Assembly: GCF_015291725.1 (NCBI RefSeq) | Contig: NZ_CP030038.1 | Location: forward strand, 6,995,001 to 7,059,000 | Length of the DNA stretch: 64,000 bases | DNA from: Bradyrhizobium sp. CCBAU 51765 | GTDB lineage: Bacteria > Pseudomonadota > Alphaproteobacteria > Rhizobiales > Xanthobacteraceae | Direction: 5' to 3' | Part shown: piece after piece, positions 20,215 to 29,159 of the stretch | Numbering within the stretch: the first letter of the stretch is position 1 | Layout of the letters: each line of letters opens with the position of its first letter | Notes under the pieces: generated by a model | Told to the model about the DNA's origin: nothing | Database searches by the model: none | Seen by the model: the letters and a program-made list of their open reading frames with translations, nothing else | Translations under genes and position numbers: made by a program

Positions 20215-21690
20215 GCTCTACATGAAGTACCGTCAGACCGATAGCCCGCCAGTGGCGGCGGCCAAGGCGTCATTCAGTGCGTCGACCGCCTATCGGATCG
20301 AGAGCGACCCCCGACTTCCATCGCAAAGGAAGGCTCCCCGCGGCCGGCGCCGACCGGACCCGTTGAGCGACGTGTTCGAGACCGAGATCGTCCCAATCCT
20401 GAAGGCGGCACCTGGCTTACGCCCGGTGGCGGTCTTCGAGGAGATGCTACGACGTCATCCGGATCTGGGCACCGGTATCCGTCGTACCCTGGAACGTCGG
20501 ATCCGTGCATGGCGGGCGATCCACGGCGCGGAGCAGGAGGTAATCTTCCGCCAAACCCACGAGCCTGGCCAGCTCGGCCTCTCCGAGTTCACCGACATGG
20601 GCGAGTTGGGTGTTACGATCGCGGGTGCTCCGTTGGATCATCGTCTCTATCACTTCCGTTTGGCCTATTGCGGGTTCGAGCACGCCCACGTCGTGCTTGG
20701 CGGCGAGAGCTTCGTTGCCCTGGCCGAGGGCCTGCAGAATGCCCTCTGGTCGCTCGGTGGGGCGCCGCGGGAGCATCGGACCGACAGTCTGTCGGCCGCA
20801 TTCTGCAATCTCGATCGCGATGCACGGGACGATCTGACGCAGCGATACGAGGCCCTTTGTGCCCACTACGGCATGCGGCCTTCCCGCAACAATAGAGGCG
20901 TTGCTCACGAGAATGGTTCGATCGAAGGGCCTCACGGTCATCTCAAGCGAACAATCGCGGACGCCTTGCTGCTGCGCGGAACTGTCGATTTCGACGATCT
21001 TGCCACCTATCGCGGCTTCATCGACGAGATCGTCAGCCGCCGCAATGCCCGCAACGCCAAGCGGATCGATAGCGAGCGCGTGGTGTTGCAGGAGCTGCCC
21101 GATCGGCGCACCTCCGACTACGAAGAGGTGATCGTCCGCGTGACCTCGTCCGGCGGCTTCACCCTGCGCAAGGTGTTCTACACGGTGCCATCGCGCCTGA
21201 TCGGTCACCGGCTGCGGGTGCGCCTTTACGACGATCGTCTCGACGTGTTCGTCGGCGGCACCCATCTCGTCACCCTGCCGCGTGGGCGGCCGCATCCCAA
21301 TGGCAAGTACGACCAGGTCGTCGATTATCGGCACGTGATCCATTCCCTGCGGCGCAAGCCGATGGCGCTTCTCAATCTGGTCTACCGAGATCGGCTGTTC
21401 CCGCGGAATGCCTATCGGAAGACCTTCGATCGCTTGCGCGAACGCTTGCCGGACAAAAAAGCCTGCCGGATCATGGTCGATCTCCTCGCGCTCGCCCATG
21501 AACGCGGCTGCGAGGCCGAACTCGCCGATCAGCTCACCGCCGATCTCGAGGCCGGCCGACTGCCCGACCTCAACCGGCTACGTGCTCACTTCGCCCCCGA
21601 TCCCGCCAACCTGCCGAACGTCGTGGTGCAGCTCGTGCCGCTTGCGACCTACGAATGCCTCATCGGTACCGCCGAGACCGGAGGTGCCGC

Positions 21691-22503
21691 ATGAGCGTAA
21701 CGAACACGGTTGATGCCGCGCGCCTCAATCTGTTGCTCAATGAGCTCCGGCTGCCTGCCAGCAAGGTGCTGTGGGCGCAATTTGCCGAACAGTCCGACAA
21801 GGAAGGCTGGCCGGCCGGCCGCTTCCTCGCGACCATCGCCGAGCACGAGATCGCCGAACGCGGCCGCCGTCGGATCGAACGACACCTTGTCGAAGCACGT
21901 TTACCCGCCGGAAAGACCTTCGACAGCTTCGACTTCGAAGCCGTGCCGATGATCTCGAAGGCGCAGGTGATGGCGCTCGCCGCCGGTGACAGCTGGCTGG
22001 GCAAGGGCGCCAATTTGCTGTTGTTCGGCCCGCCCGGCGGCGGAAAGAGCCACTTGGCGGCAGCGATTGGCCTGGCCCTCGTCGAGAACGGATGGCGCGT
22101 CCTCTTCACCCGCACCACCGATCTCGTGCAGAAGCTCCAGCTGGCGCGACGCGAGCTCAACCTCGAGGCGGCCATCAATCGTCTCGATCGCTTCGATCTC
22201 CTGATCCTTGATGATCTCGCTTACGTCACCAAGGATCAGGCCGAGACCAGCGTGCTGTTCGAGCTCATCAGTGCACGCTACGAGCGCCGCTCGATGCTGA
22301 TCACCGCCAATCAGCCATTCGGCGAATGGAACAGGGTCTTCCCGGACCCCGCCATGACCCTCGCCGCCATCGATCGCCTCGTTCACCACGCCACCATCGT
22401 CGAGATGAACGTCGAGAGCTCTCGCAGACGGACCGCCCTCGAACGAAAACGCGGTCCAGGACGGCCGCCATCGCACGCGACACCCAAAACCGTCGCTGAT
22501 TGA
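21691..22503 (+). CDS. istB: IS21 helper ATPase IstB
   Basis: This AAA+ ATPase regulates IstA and target choice. The ATG at 21691 overlaps the istA stop (ATGA). Walker A is GPPGGGKS and Walker B is LLILDDLAY, with the family stretch SMLITANQPFGEWNRVFPD. Length about 270 residues is normal and the gene is intact. Confidence 0.93.
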   Translation: MSVTNTVDAARLNLLLNELRLPASKVLWAQFAEQSDKEGWPAGRFLATIAEHEIAERGRRRIERHLVEARLPAGKTFDSFDFEAVPMISKAQVMALAAGDSWLGKGANLLLFGPPGGGKSHLAAAIGLALVENGWRVLFTRTTDLVQKLQLARRELNLEAAINRLDRFDLLILDDLAYVTKDQAETSVLFELISARYERRSMLITANQPFGEWNRVFPDPAMTLAAIDRLVHHATIVEMNVESSRRRTALERKRGPGRPPSHATPKTVAD

Positions 22504-22746
22504 CGCTGCGCGACAATCAGAGTTCAACAAAACTCTTGCGCGCGACAATCATCGCGGCAATCATCATCAGGCCGCGACACTGCCTCGCCATCCTGATTGC
22601 CGCGCACTTCCTACCCAGATTGCCGCGCTACAGCCGTCGGCGGACCACGCGGCGGAGATCGCTCGTCTGCAGCGCGAGAACGACCGGCTGCGCATGGAGC
22701 GGGATATTTTAAAAAAGTCCATTGCGATCTTTGCTGGAGTTCAGAA

Positions 22747-23607
22747 ATGAGATTTCGCTTCATCGAAGATCGCCGCGCCGACTATCCAGTGACGATCATG
22801 TGCGACGTGCTTGGCATCTCGCCTGCTGGCTATTACGCCTGGCGAGCGCGCCCTGAGAGCCAGCGGGCCATTGCCAACCGTGAGCTCGTCGACGACATCA
22901 AGCGGGTTCATCGCGATACAAACGGCCGCTACGGCAGCCCGCGCATCCATGCCGAGCTGAGAGCCCAAGGCCGTGGAGCGAGCGGTGGTCGCATCGAGCG
23001 GTTGATGCGTCGTCACGGTATCAGAGCCATGATGGCGAGGCCGCGACGGGTGCGCACCACCGACAGCCGTCACGATTTCCCGATCGCGGCGAACTTGCTC
23101 GAGCGCAACTTCGTCGCCGCCGCGCCGAACCACATCTGGCTCGCCGACATCACCTATGTCCAAACTGATCAGGGCTGGCTCTATCTGGCCACGGTCATGG
23201 ACCTCTACAGCCGCAAGATCGTCGGCTGGGCGATGGCGGATCATTTGCGCGCCGAGCTGCCTCTGGCGGCGTTGCGGATGGCAATCGCGGCCCAGCGGCC
23301 AAATGCCGGCCTGATCCACCATTCCGATCGCGGCGTTCAATATGCATCGGCGGATTATCGCAAGCTGATGCAAGCCACCGGCCTCAGGGCCTCGATGAGC
23401 CGCAAGGGCGACTGCTATGACAATGCTCCGACGGAGAGCTTCTTTCACACGCTCAAGACGGAGCTCGTTCACCACCGGCACTATGAAACGCGGGCAGAAG
23501 CCACACGGGATCTCTTTGCCTATATCGAGGGCTTCTACAATCGAGTTCGCCGTCACTCCGCCATCGGCTTTATCAGCCCGATCGAGATGGAGCTAAAAGC
23601 AGCTTAA
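22747..23607 (+). CDS. IS3-family OrfB (inner element), intact
   Basis: This is the integrase-core half of the inner IS3 transposase, about 286 residues. The catalytic DDE regions are WLADITYV, LIHHSDRGVQYAS and APTESFFHTLK. The ATG at 22747 follows OrfA immediately. The gene is intact, but its OrfA partner is split by two elements, so the element cannot move by itself. Confidence 0.92.
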   Translation: MRFRFIEDRRADYPVTIMCDVLGISPAGYYAWRARPESQRAIANRELVDDIKRVHRDTNGRYGSPRIHAELRAQGRGASGGRIERLMRRHGIRAMMARPRRVRTTDSRHDFPIAANLLERNFVAAAPNHIWLADITYVQTDQGWLYLATVMDLYSRKIVGWAMADHLRAELPLAALRMAIAAQRPNAGLIHHSDRGVQYASADYRKLMQATGLRASMSRKGDCYDNAPTESFFHTLKTELVHHRHYETRAEATRDLFAYIEGFYNRVRRHSAIGFISPIEMELKAA

Positions 23608-24267
23608 CCCTGTCCATTTTTTCGGTGGAAGATCAAAGCGCGTATGACTGGAATGCAAAAGCGAAAGGAGGAAGAAAAAAATGACTTGTCCCCTGCTGTG
23701 AGGGGACATGAGCCCAAGCGGCGGTGACCTGTCGTCAACTGGCAGGGTGACGTAGCCCGCAGGTAAAGGGGATTGAGGCGACGCCGTTAAGCCGAGATGG
23801 TCCCCGAGGCTGAAGTATTGGAAGGTTGAGGAACACGAACCGGTTCACCCGCATCTGAGGGCTGAAATGTCGCCTCCGCCTACACGGCTTAGCAGGTGGA
23901 ATGCTGATGATGTCGCCGGACAGATACGACGGCCGGCATCCGAACGCGAGGGCCAGATGTAAGGACGCTCGCGAGGGGTCATGGGGAGAACGCAGCCAGA
24001 CCATGGCATCGGCATCGACTTGCGGAAAGCAAGGGAAAAGACTGCGACCGGCAGCCTCACCAATACGATGACGTCCAGCATATGAACGAGGGAAGGCATG
24101 ATGGAATACCCACGATGCTTTGTGTCGCAAGGGAGTTGCCCCTGACGTCCACCATGCTGGCGGAGTTTCCGTAGTAGTCCGCGGAAGGGAACGCCTGCCA
24201 CATGGCGAAGGGGAACAGTTCAAACTGCTTGGAGTGCAAACTACCTGACCCAATGAGGTGAAGACCT

Positions 24268-25774
24268 TTGATAATCAGTGAAATGCAGCACAAGCTCGCG
24301 ACATGGGCCGGGAGCGATCCGAACCGAAGGTTCGATCGCCTCCTTCGGCTGATTGCCAACCGGGAATGGCTTGCCGAGGCCGCTCGGATTGTTCTGGCGT
24401 CAAGTGGCGCACGAACACCGGGCATCGACGGCATAGATAGGCAACGACTGCAGGTCAGATTGGATCCGCATCTGGATGACCTGCGGAAAAGCCTGCTGGA
24501 GGAGAGTTATCGCCCCCAGCCGGTGAAGCGAATCCATATCCCGAAAACCAACGGCAAGCTACGCCCACTGGGTATTCCGACCCTGACGGATCGCATCGTC
24601 CAACGAGCCATGCTCATGGCCATGGAGCCAATCTGGGAAAGCGACTTCCATCGCCTATCCTATGGCTTCCGGCCTGAACGGACCGTGCACCATGCCGTCC
24701 GCACCGTGAAGATACAGCTCCAGGATGGAGCCGACATGACGAGGGGCGCTGGATCATCGAAGGTGATCTGGCAAGCTACTTCGACACGGTCCATCATCGG
24801 CTGCTTATCAGATGTGTGCGGCGACGAGTGCAGGACGGGCGGTTTGTTGATCTTCTGGCGGTTCCTGAAGGCAGGTCACATTGACCGTGACCTGTTTACA
24901 GCCTCCAGCGAGGGTGTTCCGCAAGGTGGCGTGCTGTCACCGCTCTTGTCCAACATCATGCTCCACGAGTTTGATGCGTGGCTGGAGGCGAATACCTGAG
25001 CGACAAGGCTCGCAAGGACTGGGCATGGAACGGCCGCCCGATCACGGTTCGAGAGAACCGCAATGGAAGCCGGCGGTTGCTTATTGCCGATACGCTGACG
25101 ACTTTGTCGTCATCGTAAAAGGGACCAAAGCTCAAGCAGAGGAAATCCGCGAAGAATGCCGCGCCTTTCTGGAAGGCAAGCTGAAATTGACGCTGAACAT
25201 GGAGAAAACCCATATCACTCACGTCAATGACGGCTTCGTCTTTCTGGGGCACAGGATCATTCGCAAGCGAGGGTCGCACGGGCGCATGTCCGTCGTCACA
25301 ACGATACCCAAGGAAAAGGCGAAGGAGTTTGTTCGCAGGCTCACTGAAGCCCTTTCCGGCAATCATAGTGTCAGCACGGTCGACATGATCGCTGGCCTGA
25401 ACCGTCAAGTGGCGGGATGGGCAGCGTTCTATAAGTTCACCGACTTCACCGCGCACGTATTCCGGCGCATCGACCATGTCGTATTCTGGAAAATGGCGCA
25501 CTGGCTGGGGCACAAATACCGGTCTCGCATCAAACCTTTGATGCGGAAATGGTACCGCCCCCCGGAACCGGGCAAGGCGAAAACCTGGCTCGTGTTTGGT
25601 CGAAATGAACGCGGCGGGCCCCACGGAAAAGCACTTTACCGGCTTGTCTCAAGTCCGAAGGCGCAGTTCCGATGGCGCAATCCGGAGGAAAATCCCTACA
25701 TCTTCCGAAAAGAAGCCCGCAGCACTGTCACCTCGCACTATCAGGATGTTGCTATGGCCATGGGCCAAGCTTGA
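24268..25774 (+). pseudogene. Group II intron reverse transcriptase/maturase, frameshifted
   Basis: The protein starts MIISEMQHKLATWAGSDPN (TTG at 24268, or ATG at 24283). RT blocks are present: IPKTNGKLRPLGIPTLTDR, YGFRPERTVHHAV, SEGVPQGGVLSPLLSNIM and CRYADDFVVIVKGTKA with the catalytic YADD. The maturase region (GLNRQVAGWAAFYKFTDFTA, VFRRIDHVVFWKMA) and the end follow. The first catalytic segment EGDLASYFDTVHHRLL is in another frame at about 24750-24800. Further shifts lie near 24860, 24990 and 25065. The protein is not functional as it stands. Confidence 0.88.
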
Positions 25775-25779
25775 ACAGA

Positions 25780-25813
25780 GAGCCGTATGCGCTGAAAGGT
25801 GCACGTACGGTTC
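25780..25813 (+). ncRNA. Group II intron domain V
   Basis: The 34 bases start GAGCCGTATGCG, carry the GAAA loop and end GTACGGTTC. This is the highly conserved catalytic hairpin of bacterial group II introns. Domain VI follows at 25814-25848, with the presumed branch A at 25842. Confidence 0.93.
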
Positions 25814-26059
25814 GGGGAGGAGAAGCGCGCTCGCGCTTCTTACTCCACTCCCGACCTGGGCCGGCTTCGTCTACGTTGCCTTCGTCATCCACGCCTATGC
25901 CCGCAGGATCGTGGGCTGGCGGGCCTCGCGCACGGCGCACGCCGGCTTCGTGCTCGATGCGTTTGGAGCAGGCCTTGCACCATCGAAGGCCGGTCCATCG
26001 CGGCGGTCTCGTGCACCACAGCGATAGGGGCAGCCAAGGCGGATTCAAACGGTCGTCGC

Positions 26060-26150
26060 AACACCAATTGTTTTCACTCATGACAGTAATTCGTCAAGCG
26101 CTTCTGCCGGCGTTTTCCAGCCCAGTGTCTTTCTCGGTCGGGCGTTGTGC
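26060..26150 (-). pseudogene. IS30-family transposase C-terminal scrap
   Basis: The minus strand reads HNARPRKTLGWKTPAEALDE followed by a stop, the usual last residues of IS30-family transposases. It replaces the middle of the outer IS3 OrfB. It is about 30 codons long and has no recognisable ends. Confidence 0.6.
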
Positions 26151-26348
26151 GGGCCATGGCGTAGCTTCGAGGCCGTCGAGTTCGCGATCCTGGAATGGGT
26201 GGATTGATTCAACAACCGGCGGATGCTGAAGCCCATCGGCAACATTCCGCCGGCCGAAGCCGAGCAACGCTACTACGCCATGCTGGAACAGCCGGCCATG
26301 GCGGCATAACTAAAACCAAATGGCCTCCGGCAAACCCGCGGCGGTTCA

Positions 26349-26512
26349 GAGCCGAACTCTTTACCCTTCGCGCAGAACGTTCTTATCGACATCCATGTCG
26401 CGCCCGGCCGCCGCCACCGACACCCCTCGCTCCTAAGAGGTCGACCGCCTCGAACTTGGACTCGCGACTGAACTTCCGTCTCTTCTTCGTCCATCTCCGG
26501 CTTCAACGAAAC
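26349..26512 (-). pseudogene. IS3-family orfA remnant (part 1)
   Basis: The minus strand here, in mixed frames, is the N-terminal part of an IS150/IS3-type OrfA ending KGKEFGSE. Its continuation lies at 16851-16746. The outer IS3 of nest 1 is inserted between them with GAG duplicated. Confidence 0.55.
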
Positions 26513-26530
26513 TCCTAATCATGGTCTCCA

Positions 26531-27613
26531 TCAAACCGGCGGCAGCTCAATCATAGGCTTACTATCTCGCTCGGAGCGCTTAATCGCGTCTTCAAGGAGC
26601 CTCTGTACTAACGTATTATACGGGATCCCGGACTCCTCCATCATCTTCGAAAACATGCTTGACGGAGTACGGCTGGGACTAGGGCCGACCTCGTTAATCA
26701 GTAGTTCCCCACTAGGTCGCATAAAAAAGTCCACGCGGGCCAATGCCTCACAGCCGAGCACCCTGAACGCTTCGCAAGCTAGCGCTCGCACTCGATCGGC
26801 GGCCGTTTCGTCTAGCTCTGCTTTCGTTTTGAATATTACTCCCTTCCCTTCCATTTTCGCCCGATACGTGAAAAAGGCGTGCTGATCAGTCAGGATGATC
26901 TCGCTTGGCCATGAACAAAGTAAGTTATTCGGCTGCAGAGGGTCCTGTAAAATAGCGCAGTGGAGTTCACGACCCTCGACGTCCTCCTCGACTAAGACCT
27001 TGTTGCCACAGCTAAACGCAAGATCGACAGCTGTCTTGAACTCCGATTCGCACGTGACCTTATTGACGCCAATAGAATCATGGAGGCTCGCCGGCTTCAC
27101 AAATAGCGAACGGCTGCAGAGCACTTCTTGGGCAAACTTAAATTGAACCTCCTCTCGATCTATGAGAGCTAGAGACCGACTGGTGGGGAGGCCTGCGTCG
27201 CGCAATATTCGTTTGGTGATTTGCTTGTCCGCGCATAATGCCGGCGCAGGCATTCGGGACCCTACAAACGGCACCTGCGCGGTTTCCAGTACACCTTCCA
27301 AAATGCCATCTAGCAGGGTTGGGAACACTACGTCGACGTAACATATTCCATCGCCCTCGTTGGACCGATGAACGAGCGCCTTGCCGCCCCCTCCCGGCAG
27401 GAACATTATTTGCGCACCTGACGATTCCGAGTGTAACGGAAATTCCTTGATGTTCTCCTGTAACCACCACTTCCCGTCCCGCGCGACATCGACCAGTATC
27501 GGACTATATCGTTTCCGGTCCAAGGCTTCATAGATAGATCGAGCGTTTTTCCTTGACACATCGTGCCCGACAGAGCGGCCGCCGGCTATTAGTGCCACGT
27601 TTAGTGTGGTCAT
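26531..27613 (-). CDS. D-alanine-D-alanine-ligase-like ATP-grasp enzyme, divergent
   Basis: This is a 360-residue cytoplasmic ATP-grasp ligase that should join two amino acids using ATP. The ATG at 27613 follows AGGAAAA. The Ddl fold is clear: VALIAGGRSVGHDVS (4-20), VFPTLLDGILEGVLE (97-110), DKQITKRILRDAGLP (129-143), FVKPA (171-175), SIGVNKV (180-186) and LARVDFF (291-297). Several hallmark residues differ. The Glu of the EHEVS motif, which holds the first D-Ala in E. coli DdlB, is Gly16. The HGxxGEDG loop after VFP is missing. The metal-binding ExN motif reads EVG (308-310) in place of EIN. The substrate may therefore not be D-Ala, or the enzyme may be failing. It stands alone between IS elements. 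Confidence 0.82.
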   Translation of the reverse strand: MTTLNVALIAGGRSVGHDVSRKNARSIYEALDRKRYSPILVDVARDGKWWLQENIKEFPLHSESSGAQIMFLPGGGGKALVHRSNEGDGICYVDVVFPTLLDGILEGVLETAQVPFVGSRMPAPALCADKQITKRILRDAGLPTSRSLALIDREEVQFKFAQEVLCSRSLFVKPASLHDSIGVNKVTCESEFKTAVDLAFSCGNKVLVEEDVEGRELHCAILQDPLQPNNLLCSWPSEIILTDQHAFFTYRAKMEGKGVIFKTKAELDETAADRVRALACEAFRVLGCEALARVDFFMRPSGELLINEVGPSPSRTPSSMFSKMMEESGIPYNTLVQRLLEDAIKRSERDSKPMIELPPV

Positions 27614-27946
27614 GATTAGCGTTTTCCTAAGTGGTTCGAGACGTGGCGAGCGGGAATAGGCCACAGCGTGAAGGAACCACCCGCAGCGGCGATCTGCAAC
27701 TACAAAAAAAGGGGGTGGCAATCTTATGACCGCTGATTATTAATGCTGCTTAGAGTTGGAAAAGCAGCTAGGAGATAGTCGATGACGATGTCCCGTTGAC
27801 TACGCTGAGCCGCCCAAGATCGCGCGCGTTTGCGGCATCCTATGGAAGTGACGACCGAAGGCCCTGCCTTGTGACGGTGACCTGCCCCTGCGTATTTCCT
27901 CCAGATGGAGTTAGAGTCCGGCCCGAAGTGCAGCGAGGCCGAACTT
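27614..27946. other. Upstream region of the Ddl-like gene
   Basis: About 330 bases with no gene seen. It should contain the promoter of the minus-strand ligase gene, up to the IS3 end near 27947. I did not find a convincing nod box or a -24/-12 promoter. Confidence 0.4.
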
Positions 27947-27979
27947 TGGACCATTCAGAACTAGAGTTTTTCGCCGTGA

Positions 27980-28819
27980 TCACGTTGGCGAGCTGGATGC
28001 GCCGACGTGGTTTTGCAGCAAAATCGGCGGTCGATTGCCGATCGCGCCATGGGGCCGCTCTTCATTGTAGTATCTGCGCCAAGTCTCCACCTTTTGCTGG
28101 GCGTCCGCAAGGGACAGGAACCAGTGGGCGTTGAGGCATTCGGCCCTGAAGCGGCCGTTGAAGGCCTCAATGAACGCGTTGTCGGTTGGCTTACCGGGCC
28201 GCGAGAAGTCCAGGGTGACACCGCGCTGGTAGGCCCAGAGGTCAAGATCGCGGGACACGAACTCGCTGCCTTGATCGACGCGGATCGTTGCCGGGAATCC
28301 CACTTCCTTGCAGGCCCTTTCCAGCACCTCCACAACATCGGTGCCGCGGAAGGTGAACCGTGGCGCCAGCGCTGGCGAGAAGCGGGAGAAGGTATCGACA
28401 ATCGTGAGCACGCGCAGCTTGTGTCCGGTCGCCAACTGGTCATGGACGAAGTCCATCGCCCAGGTCTCGTTCGATCGCGTCGCCGGCCTGCGATCATCGC
28501 GCAGCTTGGCCTTGACCCGGCGCTTGGGCGTTTTGCTGCGTAATTGCAGGCCCAATTCGCGATAGATGCGCCGCGTCTTGTTCTGGCCATGGCGCCAGCC
28601 TTCACGACGCAGCAGGACGTGAACACGACGATAACCGTAGCGAATACGAACATGGCAGATCTCCTTGATCTTCTGTTCGAGGGCAGCCTGGCCAGGGCGA
28701 CGGGACTTGTAGTGGTAGGTCGAGCGGTCAAATTCGAGAGCGTCACAGGCCCGGCGGATCGAGACCTGCCATTCGCTGCGGACCGCGTCGACCAGCATGC
28801 GCTTCCGACCAGGCTTCAT
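27980..28819 (-). CDS. IS3-family OrfB transposase, intact
   Basis: 279 residues with the IS407/IS511-type integrase core: the Asp in WAMDFVHDQL, IRVDQGSEFVSRDL and AFIEAFNGRFRAECL. The ATG at 28819 overlaps the orfA stop in ATGA. The gene is complete. Confidence 0.93.
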   Translation of the reverse strand: MKPGRKRMLVDAVRSEWQVSIRRACDALEFDRSTYHYKSRRPGQAALEQKIKEICHVRIRYGYRRVHVLLRREGWRHGQNKTRRIYRELGLQLRSKTPKRRVKAKLRDDRRPATRSNETWAMDFVHDQLATGHKLRVLTIVDTFSRFSPALAPRFTFRGTDVVEVLERACKEVGFPATIRVDQGSEFVSRDLDLWAYQRGVTLDFSRPGKPTDNAFIEAFNGRFRAECLNAHWFLSLADAQQKVETWRRYYNEERPHGAIGNRPPILLQNHVGASSSPT

Positions 28820-29082
28820 AGCTTTCGGCGGATCACGTCCTGCAGCATCTCCTTGTCGAGCGACAGGTCCGCGACCAGCTTCTTCAGCTTGCCGTTCTCC
28901 TCCTCGAGCTGCTTCAGCCGACGCATCTCGGTCGGCAACAGCCCGTCATACTTCTTCTTCCAATTGAAGTAGGTCGCCTGGCTGATCCCGGCCTTACGGC
29001 AGATCTCCGCCACCGCGACCCCGTCGTTGCCCTGTTTCAGGATGAACGCCTTCTGGGCGTCTGAAAACTTCGAGGCCTTCAT
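28816..29082 (-). CDS. IS3-family OrfA, intact
   Basis: 88 residues starting MKASKFSDAQKAFILKQG, with the helix-turn-helix VAEICRKAGISQATYFNWKK and a heptad-rich tail MRRLKQLEEENGKLKKLVAD. The ATG at 29082 is preferred to an upstream alternative start that adds 17 residues lacking similarity. Confidence 0.92.
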   Translation of the reverse strand: MKASKFSDAQKAFILKQGNDGVAVAEICRKAGISQATYFNWKKKYDGLLPTEMRRLKQLEEENGKLKKLVADLSLDKEMLQDVIRRKL

Positions 29083-29159
29083 GGTCCATCGCTCCTCCCA
29101 GCCGAAGGGTTCGGCAGCGAGAACTCTAGCCAAAAATGGTCCAGTTTGCCGGCCTCAGA

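Larger units (their letters stand above)
18761..21694 (+). pseudogene. istA: IS21 transposase IstA, split by an IS110 insertion
   Basis: The N-terminus MQVVLPPRGITRLPGRHITD lies at 18761-18820. After the IS110 at 18832-20214 the frame resumes with RLYMKYRQTDSPPVAAAKAS. Joining 18831 to 20215 gives HQMRLYMKYRQ in frame. The rest is complete: the DDE core with FTDMGELGVTIAGAP, GGAPREHRTDSLSAAF and NRGVAHENGSIEGPHGHLK. IstA cuts and joins the IS21 ends. Confidence 0.88.
18600..22607 (+). mobile_element. IS21-family element (split by an IS110)
   Basis: The left end TGTCGCGCGGCGATCAGGATGG and the inverse of the right end (TGCGCGGCAATCAGGATGG) match. Further copies of GCGGCAATC near the right end fit the multiple terminal repeats of IS21. 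It holds istA and istB and interrupts IS3 orfA. The ends are good to a few bases; I saw no clear target duplication. Confidence 0.8.
17407..22744 (+). pseudogene. IS3-family OrfA (inner element), cut by IS630 and IS21
   Basis: The gene begins MEGRQRRSFTDDYKRQAVDL at 17407. Removing the IS630 with one TA (17475-18486) restores the in-frame stretch VASSGRAIGSVAKELGLRD. After about 18599 an IS21 follows, and the end of OrfA resumes at about 22608 (SADHAAEIARLQRENDRLR, then ERDILKKSIAIFAG). Confidence 0.85.
17348..23635 (+). mobile_element. IS3-family element inside the intron, 3-bp duplication AAG
   Basis: The left end TGAACCTCCTCTGAATTGATGGAC and the inverse of the right end TGATCTTCCACCGAAAAAATGGAC are alike. 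AAG at 17345-17347 is repeated at 23636-23638. It interrupts domain I of the intron 27 bases from the 5' end. Its orfA is cut twice, by an IS630 and by an IS21; its orfB is intact. Confidence 0.88.
17321..25848 (+). mobile_element. Group II intron, itself split by an IS3 nest
   Basis: The 5' end is GTGCGCC at 17321 (consensus GUGYG) and the 3' end is ...CTCCAC at 25848 (consensus AY). Domain V is at 25780-25813, and a domain VI hairpin with a bulged A at 25842, seven bases from the end, follows. Removing 17321-25848 restores the OrfB reading frame of the host IS3. Removing the nested IS3 (17348-23635) leaves an intron of about 2.2 kb, a normal bacterial size. Its reverse transcriptase is frameshifted, so it could move only with help. 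Confidence 0.9.
17219..26309 (+). pseudogene. IS3-family OrfB (outer element), interrupted by group II intron
   Basis: The gene starts MIGVIDEHRGAHGVEP at 17219, then jumps to FKAPRPNVLWLSDFTY with about 300 bases lost. It is interrupted at 17320 by the intron and resumes at 25849 with VPTWAGFVYVAFVIHAYARR. Joining 17320 to 25849 restores the frame FTYVPTWAGF exactly. The middle after VHHSDRGSQ is replaced by unrelated DNA, and the end resumes as PIGNIPPAEAEQRYYAML before the stop at 26307-26309. Confidence 0.85.
16852..26348 (+). mobile_element. IS3-family element (outer shell of nest 1), 3-bp target duplication GAG
   Basis: The left end TGAACCGCCCCGGGTTTGCC and the inverse of the right end (TGAACCGCCGCGGGTTTGCC) match closely. 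GAG flanks both sides (16849-16851 and 26349-26351), the 3-bp duplication expected for IS3. Without the group II intron at 17321-25848 it is only about 970 bases, because orfB has lost about 300 bases and a further part is replaced by an IS30 scrap. It is inserted in an older IS3 orfA. Confidence 0.88.
27947..29143 (-). mobile_element. IS3-family (IS407-type) element, intact
   Basis: Inverted ends both begin TGGACCATT and share CTAGAGTT further in. Weaker similarity outside (GAGGCCG) suggests that the true ends lie up to 20 bases further out. Both orfA and orfB are open and overlap, so this copy could be active. Confidence 0.8.

Noticed and set aside
20447..21499. 350-codon open frame on the minus strand
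   Set aside because: It runs antisense through istA, whose frame has clear IS21 motifs. The antisense product has no family features and reflects high GC codon bias.
27614..28000. Nod box or NifA/sigma-54 promoter before the Ddl-like gene and other metabolic genes
   Set aside because: No TGGCAC-N5-TTGC pair or convincing nod box was found in the upstream regions inspected by eye; the search was not exhaustive.
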